The notes under the pieces are model-generated. The model was not told the DNA's origin, made no database searches, and saw only the letters and a list, made by a program, of their open reading frames with translations. Below, in pieces: positions 46,310-55,490 of a stretch of 64,000 nucleotides of DNA. The first letter of the stretch is position 1. The number at the start of each line of letters is the position of its first letter. The position numbers were made by a program, and so were the translations under genes. This DNA comes from Dipteris shenzhenensis (taxonomy: Eukaryota > Polypodiophyta > Polypodiopsida > Gleicheniales). The stretch lies in assembly GCA_047967505.1 (NCBI GenBank), contig CM106541.1. One strand, given 5' to 3'.

Positions 46310-47070
46310 CATCACCAACCATAATTCTATCAACAACGTGTGAGCTGCAAGGAATCTTCTGCTCGCCTTGGAATGAACTATCCTTCTCTAATCTCACCTA
46401 CTTCTTTAACCATATCGCCTCCTCCGAAGAACTATGTGCATCTGCTTCTTGTGTTGGCTCTCTCTCTCTCTCTCTCTCCCCACAAATCTCCCACCAAGCA
46501 GGGCAGGCTAACATCCTATGGCATCCAGCTTCATAGCATTCTCACTTTGATGCCATGTAAAGACAGATTGGTCGACTTTAAGGATCATAAATTTTAAACT
46601 TGCATCCAACCATGTTGAGCTACCGCAAATTTTTTGGAGACCAAGAAAGTACCAACATGCCATCCTTACAAATACTGAGGAAAATCACATCAGCATTACC
46701 ACCATACCAAACACAACGTAACAAAGACTTAGAGAAGACAGTTAATAGGTTCTACCAGGCATAGATTTGATGGAATATCTACTCAAGTTATGTCACTCCA
46801 CCCCAGCAAACAATAAGTCCAGCTATAATTACACTCGGAATTCTTTTTGGTATGTAAAACCCTCCATCTATGTGGACGCAGAGCATTGGGTAGAAGTCAC
46901 TAAATATCGTGGACAGCGAGAGGCAAAAACGGGGGTGTTTTGACTGTAACCTGTGCTACGCGAGCCCCACATACAGACGAGAGCACTAAGCCCTGCTTGA
47001 CAGCTGAAGACCTCGAAGATTTCAGCCCAAACTAAACAGAAATCAGATAGTAGTAAATGTGCTTGAGCCC
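46310..47070. other. Reductase 3' flank and intergenic DNA
   Basis: No gene is seen. The stretch 46870-47070 is less AT-rich than its surroundings and probably contains the 3' UTR of the minus-strand reductase. Confidence 0.45.
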
Positions 47071-48306
47071 TCAGCGACTTTTTGCAGGGCATCTGACTAT
47101 CGCTCCATTCTCTTCCACATGCATCACTTTGCGCATACCTACCAACGACGTCATGACGCCAGGCGTTGTACGAGCGAACTGTATAGCGCATTGTGCATCC
47201 GTTCGCTGCTCCCCAAGCTCTGGAAACTTGTTGTGTACGTCAGGCATGATACCCTTGGTGAGATTAGACTGATTCAAAGTAGCAGACGTGATCACTGAAA
47301 GACCAAGATGGTGAGCAGCATGAAGCAGAGGCATCCGTTTTCCCCTCACGCTCTGTGTCGGTTTATTAGCAGCTTCTTGCAAGGTTATGTTGTAGGGTAG
47401 CTGTATAACTTTGAAATGATGATCGTCTCCTCCAACTTCCTTTGCATAAGATACTAATTCCTCAAGGGAAAGATGATTCTTCGCACTCGAGTCCACCCGA
47501 AAGGCATTCCATGTGGCCACGCCGTACGTTGTAAGCTTCCCCTCAGACACGCATTCCTCCATGGCAGCAAACGCATTTTTAATTCGTGGAAGAAGCGTGC
47601 CGCGCGGAACAACGTTGAGTTGGGTTTCTGGATTATGAACAAAGTAAACGTCAAGCGTCTCCAGACCCATATTTCTCCTGCTTAGCTCCAGCTGATTCTT
47701 GAGATAGGCCGGCGAAAGGCAATGGCAACCCCCCACAAACTCCTCCCGCTTAAAAAGGTTAGTTTTGATATAGGTATCATCAATGTAAGTGTAAGGGTCA
47801 ATGGACTCCCTGTAATCGAAGGCTAGAAAACCTGCCTTCGAGCATACCACCACCTCGTTCCTCTTGATGATCCCTTGCTTCATGGCCATCGCCAAGCACT
47901 GCCCGATGGCTAGCTCGCTGCGCATGTTGCGATAGTTGGCTGCCGAGTCGATGATGTTAACGCCGAGAGTGAGGCAACGCGTGATAGACTCGATGTACTC
48001 CCTATCTACAGTATCGGTGTCGGAACCGAGGTAAGTACCAATACCCAGAGAGGAGACGACAAGGTCCCCAGATTGGGGACCAAGCTTGAGGCTACGGAAG
48101 TGACCAGGGCCAGCAGCGGTGCCGATTTTCTGGGCGTATTCGGCAGTGCCAGCGGCATCAGCACGGCCAGGGAAGTAGTTGGAGGAGGAGGAAGGAGCAG
48201 GGGAGGCGGCAGCCATGGCTATGGTGCGGGAGAGTGCTGGGTAGAGGAGGCGAGGTCGAGATCGGAGGAGCTCGCGGAGCACACTCATTCTCGTTCTCGC
48301 AGCCAT
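47071..48306 (-). CDS. Aldo/keto reductase, bacterial-type subfamily, organelle-targeted (predicted)
   Basis: Intronless, 411 codons, no stop. Residues 1-65 are Arg/Ser/Ala-rich and nearly free of acidic residues, like a mitochondrial or plastid transit peptide; Met31 is an alternative start. The barrel begins near V83 (VSSLGIGTYLG). The catalytic tetrad of aldo/keto reductases is D120 and Y125 (NIIDSAANYR), K157 (VVCSKAGF) and H224 (YFVHNPETQL). YGVATWNAFR (261-270) and the tail SATLNQSNLTKG, TPGVMTSLVGMRKVMHVEEN are family features. The whole layout, including GTYLG, FVGGCHC and VHNPETQL, resembles a bacterial aldo/keto reductase group more than typical plant members. The enzyme would reduce a carbonyl with NAD(P)H; the substrate is unknown. 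Being the only intact frame among decayed elements argues for selection. Confidence 0.88.
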   Translation of the reverse strand: MAARTRMSVLRELLRSRPRLLYPALSRTIAMAAASPAPSSSSNYFPGRADAAGTAEYAQKIGTAAGPGHFRSLKLGPQSGDLVVSSLGIGTYLGSDTDTVDREYIESITRCLTLGVNIIDSAANYRNMRSELAIGQCLAMAMKQGIIKRNEVVVCSKAGFLAFDYRESIDPYTYIDDTYIKTNLFKREEFVGGCHCLSPAYLKNQLELSRRNMGLETLDVYFVHNPETQLNVVPRGTLLPRIKNAFAAMEECVSEGKLTTYGVATWNAFRVDSSAKNHLSLEELVSYAKEVGGDDHHFKVIQLPYNITLQEAANKPTQSVRGKRMPLLHAAHHLGLSVITSATLNQSNLTKGIMPDVHNKFPELGEQRTDAQCAIQFARTTPGVMTSLVGMRKVMHVEENGAIVRCPAKSR

Positions 48307-48340
48307 GGATGATGGTGGTGGTGGTGGTGGTGGTGGAGTG
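48307..48340 (-). repeat. GGT/ACC trinucleotide run in the reductase 5' UTR
   Basis: About nine GGT units on the plus strand, just upstream of the reductase ATG. The His-rich frame it creates on the minus strand is not a gene. Confidence 0.75.
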
Positions 48341-49682
48341 GTAGGAGACGACGCACTGAGTACCTACTCACTGAACGGAGCAAGACGCTCCTCATGATAA
48401 ACCCTAAGCGCCACGATTTGTCGTTAAATATGCCACATAATTGGTATAGCGAAGCGATCTCCGAGCTCGCTGTAAACACGAACACGTTCTTCGCGAGGCA
48501 TTACAACGGACTTGAATTGTTGCAGATTTTGCAATGGGTCTGTTCTCCATTCTTCAATGTGTCAAGAATTGGCCTTCGAGGATAAGTTGTATTTGTCCAT
48601 GGGGATCCTTTGTTGTATGGGCAAGACCTCATATTTGAGACTTATCAAGAGGGAACCTTTCTAAGTCATTCTTATGCATAAGTGTTGTACTCAAAGAGCC
48701 TAGGCCGCAATGATGTTATTGAATGCCATATCCTAGTTTTGCCTTATTGGATAGGTGTGTGTTAGAACCTTCTAGAGTAATTATTTAGATTGCATTCCCC
48801 TTAGTGCAACCTCGTTTTGTTAGGTTTAGCTCGGAGTCGTCAACTAATTGTACCTTTTTTAGTTGCTTTCTTTTTCTTTACGGTAGGTAGCCTAGGGAGG
48901 AGTTTCCGATTTTTGAGCCCTTGTCAAGCCATGTGTCCTAATCGATTTTACAAAAATCCAATGGTTGGAAGGAGATTTTGATTTTTTTTCCAAGTTTTCC
49001 AAAGAAAGCTTTGATGAAGCTTCATGCATATTATTAACGTTATGGGATACTCATAAAGCACCGAAACTTCACCTTCACCCAAATCAAATCGTCGTGCGTG
49101 TGTTCAGCATTGCCCGCTACTCCTCCCAAAGCAATGTGAGGGTTGAGGATAGGATTGAAGCCTCTACAATCGATCAAACGAAAATCACATAGAGTGGCAT
49201 CTCTCTCCACAGCAGTAGAGGTGAATGGCTTTTGAGATCTTGGAGTTCCAGAGTGGCGACAGAAAAAACCCATTGTCAGTACCTCATCTCTCATCCTCTC
49301 CATCATCGACTACATCTATAGGTTCAAAGAATAAGCACACAAACAAGTAGCTTGCATCAAGAGCTTGTACCTTAGTGGAAATACCATCGCCTGAGTTTAT
49401 CTTTTATGTGGCCAAATTGAAGGTGAGTGCCTTCTCACCCTCCATGAAACACGTCTTCCCAATTCTTGTGCTTTCAATTCTTTATGGTGAGACGATCCTT
49501 GGTTGACAAAAATCTGTGGAGCGAGAGAGTCCCGAAATCATCTCCGTTCTTGATGAGCTTTGCATGCCTCCACTTTTATGAGATATTCCTTGCCCTACTA
49601 GAGGCGACATACAATTTAGAAACCTCTAGAGCATAGACGGGGACGACTTCTCTAGATAACTTCTCATACCCTCCAAGGATTC
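48341..49682. other. Reductase upstream region, no gene recognised
   Basis: 48340-48480 is the likely promoter/5' UTR side of the reductase. No TATA box is convincing. Frames at 48965-49192 (plus) and 49306-49040 (minus) show no domain. Confidence 0.4.
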
Positions 49683-50030
49683 ATGTTTTGTGGCATTAGA
49701 ACTGATGGAGCTGTGGCTCATCTAAAGAACTCTACTTTTAGAGTCGAACAAAGCTCGTTGACGAGAGAAAGCATGGCAGTGCTCAAAACTAATCATCAGG
49801 TTGAGCAGCATGATGTTGAATTGCAAGGGAAAGAGTGCATTTGTTTTGCTAGAACCATTGTAGTGAATGGTTGTGCTATTTGCATTGTTATTGCTACCAA
49901 CATGGACACCAAAATTGGGAAGATTCAAGCATAAATTCAAGAAGTGCTCTGCAAGATGAAGACACTCGCTAAGTTCGACAAATTTTTTGGCGAAAGGCTA
50001 ACTATTGTAGTCCTAAGTTGTGTTTAGACG
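49683..50030 (+). pseudogene. ER-type Ca2+-ATPase fragment (P-type IIA, A-domain)
   Basis: Translation reads DGAVAHLKNSTFRVEQSSLT, RESMAVLKTN, DVELQGKECICFARTIVVNG, CAICIVIATNMDTKIGKIQA, a TAA stop (49932), then FFGERLTIVV. This matches the actuator domain and start of the next membrane segment of plant ECA pumps. The invariant TGES loop is TRES here, and several conserved residues differ (KECMVFAGTTVVNG-type region). Only about 110 of some 1000 residues are present, with no phosphorylation motif. A dead fragment, possibly retro- or transposon-carried. Confidence 0.82.
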
Positions 50031-51655
50031 CGCTGAGAGATTCTTTTTTGAATTACAACATTAGCGACATAAAAGATGAAAAAAAGGAACATTGATGTAA
50101 AAGGGGAATTACATCTTGTATCTTAATTTAGAACATGCTTTGTTTGTGCATTCAGTGATACCTATGCTTGGTAGGGGCGCACAGGTACGTCTTCCCTCCA
50201 TTGAGCTTGGCCTTTAAGGTTGTAGCTTTGATGCCCTCTTTACATGACTCGCAACAGAGATAGGCCGAAGCCTTGATACCCGATTGCAGTGCACATGATT
50301 TCTAAGGTGACATGAGGTCTACACAAGCGGTCCAAGATTTCGTTCAGAGAAAAGCGCTACAGGGCAAACCATGCGCGTTTCAGAAAGCCAAATGGGCAAA
50401 ACCTTTACGGTTGATGCCAATTAAAGTCAAAAGAGACAAGATGGAGGGCTCTCTAAAGAGATATGAAAGGCATGAGCAAGAGAAGCTTATAAGCCTATCA
50501 TGAGGAGAATCAAAGCAAGGAGATTCGAGGAGAAGGGACTATATGCGAGCTTTTGGTGAAGAGCACGGTAAGCTAGAACTAAGACAAAGCTATATAGAAT
50601 TCAAGTACAATACAGGTAGTTGCGACTACTGCTGGTTTTCCCGTCGGACATCGATGGGTTAACAAGAATCCACTCCCGGTCTCAACAAGGTTTAAGTTGG
50701 AGCAAAGAAGATACTAGCTAGTTGCTACGAAGGCATGCTCAGGTAGACATGGACATGGTATCTGTGTCATGTGATGTGAGGCATGCCAACATCAAGAACA
50801 CTGTGAACCCTAAGGACCTCCATCAGCCTTCCATCAAGTTTCATTGATGGGCTGCTGGAGGAGACTCGAGCTCAAAGCTCAACAAAGAGACGAGAGGAAG
50901 GGAACTTGCAATGGACTTACCACGTTCAACTATGATTACAACTATTGACACTCAGGTAATATGCCAACACCTTATCCATTTGTGAGACTTATTCTCGGCG
51001 CTAATATTCTTGGTGTTTATATTATTGGCGCTTATATTCTCGGTGCACGGGAAAGGGCCCATTCCCTCGGATTATAACTCTTTGGGGAAGGAAGCGCACC
51101 GCCTCCTGGCCCACACTATGTGTGGTTATAATAATTATATATTATATATTATCATACAAATATTTTGAATTAGTGGTCCATTCAAAATTGTTTCTTTTCA
51201 ATCTGAATTCTTACAACATTCCTCTCTTTTGATGCATGTTTTCGATGCAAGGGAGCAAGGAAATCCAAGCTAGATGCAAGATCGAAAGATATGGACACCT
51301 TTATTTATATGATTGTAGTCCATGTGACAATATTGCAATGAGGATCAGTTATGAGCTCTTGTGGGTCGCCTTATTCATGTATTTGTTGGGCTTCAACTCC
51401 CAAGATGGACAAACAATATGGCCAAGTCAATAAAAAATCACCACTCTTAACATTTGCAGGGAGGATCGGGTCTGTTAGAACCCTGCATCATGTCTCATGT
51501 CCACATTTTTACTCATTCCCCTTTTTCCTTTAAAAAGTTGATAAAAAGCTAGCATTCAAGTTCAATTTCCAGTTACCAACTCGTTACCAATAATGTGCTC
51601 CATGACAGCAAGGCTGCCTACCGCAACCTAGTTTTCTTTTTGCTTGCTTGTTGAC
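50031..51655. other. No gene; 16-bp minisatellite at 50994-51053
   Basis: Around 50994-51053 four imperfect units of ttattctcggcgctaa type repeat in tandem. Otherwise short frames without motifs (e.g. 50312-50503, Lys/Arg-rich). Confidence 0.45.
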
Positions 51656-51659
51656 CTTC

Positions 51660-52452
51660 CATTGAGCACATGATGTTGACAGGCGATTCTTTTGAGCACA
51701 TTGGTTAGTGCCTTTGATGAGTCTATAGGCTTGTCCTATGTGTTGGTGGGTTTAGATATGGCTCCAATTGTATCACCTCTATGTTTGGAAACCTACCTTT
51801 CCAATTTTGCTTCAATCAGTCCTCAATCTTTCTCAATTGAGTCTTCAATCATCATTTCAACGTCACATATCTCTGTCATAATTTTGCAACTATAGTGATC
51901 CATTAGCTCTTTAGTTCCTTCATGCAAACCTTTAACAATAATTGGTGCTTTGTTCGTGACAAATATACCTTTGTGATAGTACTTCTTAGCTAGTTGAAAT
52001 AATTTGTCATAATATCACGATTCTTTTAAACTACCCTTGGCAATGCATCCCTTTGTCTGATCTTTCAGGATTGCTAAATTTTTGAGATCTAATAGTGTTT
52101 CAAAAGTTACTAGAAATTGTAGTATAACGTATTGTTTGAGCATTGGCAATGAGTTTTGTATTTTCACATCCATTTTGAGGAACCGATCAATTGGTTCTCC
52201 TATGAGATCTTGTGGTAATAGGTTTAAACAATATTCCTAGTGCCTTGAGATTTCTCCTAGCCATCTTTGCTCTAGCAAAGCAATGAGCTCTTTAGGATTA
52301 CCTCTGCCTAAGAACATGGGCATGTATGCAAGTGGATCATGTTTCGTGCTAAGTTCTTGTGGGGTTGACTCCAATTGGTCCATTATATTGCTAGTATAGA
52401 TGTCTATGTATTGAGGGTAGTCCTCTAGAATCTGATCCCATATGGGCTCCAC
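51660..52452 (-). pseudogene. Unrecognised broken ORF, gag-like in appearance
   Basis: A single minus-strand frame from 52452 (MEPIWDQILEDYPQY) runs about 260 codons with several stops (e.g. 52237). Amphipathic helices (FLKMDVKIQNSLPMLKQY, LLDLKNLAILKD) and a Lys-rich middle resemble retrotransposon gag-type proteins, but no signature is present. The frame keeps protein-like composition across the stops, so it was once coding. Confidence 0.45.
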
Positions 52453-53210
52453 TATACTATTTTACATTGGTTGAGTTTGTGTCTAGTGGGGGAACTATGA
52501 AGTACTATACTTTAACACTGGTTAACCTTTGTTTCATTAACCTGCTTGTGAAACCCAGGGTAATAGTTTGTTGATTGTATTTATGGTGGATCATCAAAAT
52601 GCTTGAAATGTCAATTGAATGGTCAATTGATTTGTATAAGTTGCTTGAACTATTGTTTAGTGCCACCAAATTAGTTGAATTGAACTCGTTATTAGCTTAT
52701 GATATGTGCTATAATGAAGATTCCATGATCTCGTCTTGTCTTTATTTTGAAATTCTCCAAGTGATGATGTCCTTATTGTGCAATGCCAATTTGTCAATGA
52801 GGTGTTCTTTGGGTAAACTTGTTGGTAACAATTTTCATATGCTTTATAAAATTTTTGATTATTTTTCCTTCATAATGTGCCTAAAATCCTTCAATGATTG
52901 GCCTTGGGAATGATGTCAAATCTATTGGAAAATATATGAAAAAGATGATCTTTCAATGTGTGAAAGATGGGGGGCTATAACAAGGTCTAGTTTGGGATTC
53001 AATTGAGTAAGTTATGACTAGTTCAACATAAGGTGAAACTTATGTTTTTGAGGGGGTTCTAAGGCCTAAGGTAAGGTGCGGACATACCTTAACCTTTAGA
53101 AAACTAACGCAATGTGGTTAGGATTAATTTAGCTAGGTTAGGCTAACCATGGCTAGATTTCTCTAACTTAAGATTAGCTCTAACCTTACCCAAGGCTAGT
53201 TCTAGACTAG
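52453..53210. other. No gene recognised
   Basis: An AT-rich frame at 52575-52913 (plus, 112 codons) is Leu/Ser/Met-rich without motifs and not called. Confidence 0.4.
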
Positions 53211-53214
53211 GGTT

Positions 53215-53970
53215 AGAGGGGGTGTTGAGAGGGGAGCGAAAGTTAGGTTTTCTTTTTTTTAAGGGCAAGGGGGGGTTGCACGCGACAAGAGGAGGTAAAA
53301 TCACAATGGGGAGAGGGGGGTTAAAAATTACATCAGGGGGAAAAGGATAGGAATGAAAGGAGGGGAAGAGAGACCACAAAGAGGGGGTGAGGGAGAGGAA
53401 GAAGGGCCAGGAAGAGGGGTTGAGGTAGTAGAGAGAGGGCATAGAGGGGATGGAAAGATAGAATGGACAGGGGGGGTGAGGGAACAGAGAGAGGGCATAG
53501 AGGGTATGGGGAGACGAAACGGAAGAGGGGATGAGGGAAAGGAAAGAGCGAGTAGAGGGGCTATAGAAATGGGGTCAGACGTGACAAAAAATAGGGAGAA
53601 GGAAATCAAGAATGGAGGAGACAATGGGGGGAAGGAGACCGGGGAGGAGACAAAAGAAGGGGTGGGGAAGAGAAGAGTGGGGGTTGGGAGGCGACAAAAA
53701 AATGGGAGGTGAAGATGCAAAAGCGAGAGGGGAAGGGGGAAAGGAAAAGGGGGAGGCAGAAAAATATGGGGGGAAGAAAAAAAAAAGTGGGGAGAAGATG
53801 GAAAAATCGGAGGGAAGACATAAAAAAGAAGAGAGAAAAGGGGAAATGAGAAGGCGGAGGGGGCAAAAGAGTGGTGGAGGATGGAAAAGCGGTGGTGGTG
53901 GAGAGGTGATGGACTGAGTAGTGGTGGTGGAGCTGAGGTGATAGATAGAAAAGTGGTGCTAGAAGGGAGG
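53215..53970 (+). repeat. Long polypurine tract (GGA/GAAA-rich)
   Basis: About 750 bp in which the plus strand is overwhelmingly purine (gagggg, ggaagag, aagaaaaaaa words). Open frames on both strands follow from low complexity (Ser/Pro/Phe-rich on minus, Gly/Glu/Lys-rich on plus). Mirror-type purine runs may form triplex DNA. Confidence 0.85.
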
Positions 53971-54364
53971 TGGAGGAGCAGGAGAGGTAGAGGAGTCATC
54001 ATCACCACCTCCATATCCTCCTGCACCTCTAGAATACAATCCAATCTAAAACGTAAACCTTTGAAAGTCAAAGAAACAAGTTGGAAAAGCAAAGACCTCA
54101 TGTTTATACTTTGGTCCTTGATATCTTGATCAATACATCATTTTGTATAACTACGTACAATTGTGGTTTCCTGTCGCCATTGAAAAATTCCAGAAGATGA
54201 TCCAATTTAGATCTTGAAGATCTTAAATCTCAAAGGGTTAAAGCGGTAGAAATGCAAGCGGGAGAATAACTTTAGGAGGCAACACACATTTGAATCCTTG
54301 CGAGATTTTAAAAAACAAAACTCAACATGGCAATAGGTAAAATAGCAGGTGAGAAACTAGTTTA

Positions 54365-54366
54365 GG

Positions 54367-54416
<50 letters not shown>
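54365..54416 (+). repeat. (GA)n microsatellite
   Basis: About 25 GA units with one GC interruption (gagcgag). Confidence 0.9.
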
Positions 54417-55044
54417 TACAATGGGAATTGCTCGTGGAACCTACAAATCATAAAAAACATAGCAAAGACTATACACAAGAATATGCACAATCTTTCAAAA
54501 CCCACAAATGGAAAAGATAACAAGCACGCTGGGTGCAATCTCCCCCCATAGGAGTGGTGCTCGTCTTCCACTTCCTATGTATTTGATTGATTCAATAATT
54601 TCGAGCAACAACTGATACAAGCTCATGTACAGCAAACCAACTTTGTCAGAAGTACCTCTCGTGCACGAGGTATTCTTGATTTGATAAATACAGAAATAGC
54701 TTGCCTTTTCTAGAAATAGAGTTTGCTTTTCCCAATTTAGATAAGATGCTTAGGCTAAGCCTCTAATGTTCCAAAAATTGAATCATGTACATGAGCATTT
54801 GTAATGTCAAAAACTAGGCTTTTGGAAGTGAGCCTTGTTTATTCCCCGCATCACTGGTTACACCTTATATGCACAAAAATATGGTGAATCATGCTTGCCG
54901 CCAATAGCCATCGCCCAATTAGTTACTCTTCCCCTGAATCCACAACATCCATCAATAATGCAAATATTTCAAGCATAAGAAACCTTGGAAACAATCACCA
55001 ATTTTATTCAATTTTTCAGCATTTAAGCGATGCAAAATCAACAA

Positions 55045-55345
55045 ATCCTAGATGGATGGTACACACATGCCACCTCCATACCATTGCATGGTGCACACAC
55101 TACTACACATGCATAAAATCATACAGATGGTGCACACAACACTACTACATATACCATCATTGCATAAGTGGTGCACACACTTCTACACACTCATATGGCC
55201 ATAGCCACATATCTAGCCATGCATATGGATGGTGCACACATTGCTACACATACCATCACCTGCCGCGTAAGTGGTGCACACACTAGTACACACTCATCGC
55301 ATAGGTGGTGCACACACCGCTACACACTCATATGAATAGCGAGCA
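55045..55345 (+). repeat. Degenerate tandem repeat, tggtgcacacac units
   Basis: About six units of roughly 40-60 bp, each starting tggtgcacacac, then ctactacaca, an actcatat or accatcat word and gcataag/gcatatgg. Non-coding; the WCTH peptides in translation are a by-product. Confidence 0.8.
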
Positions 55346-55490
55346 CACACTGCATCAATTGTGTGACAAAATGCTAGATTCCACAACTAAATACTGAAAT
55401 ATTAAAGAAAATAATGGGATAATCCCAAATCTTGTAACATCCCTCTTGCTTGATATCCCAATTGTCCTCAATTGCGTGACAAAAAGGTAG

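Noticed and set aside
48285-48485. Minus-strand 66-codon frame with nine consecutive histidines
   Set aside because: Produced by the GGT trinucleotide run upstream of the reductase; no domain.
53328-54101. Minus-strand 257-codon Ser/Pro/Phe-rich frame
   Set aside because: Low-complexity translation of the polypurine tract; the opposite strand is equally open.
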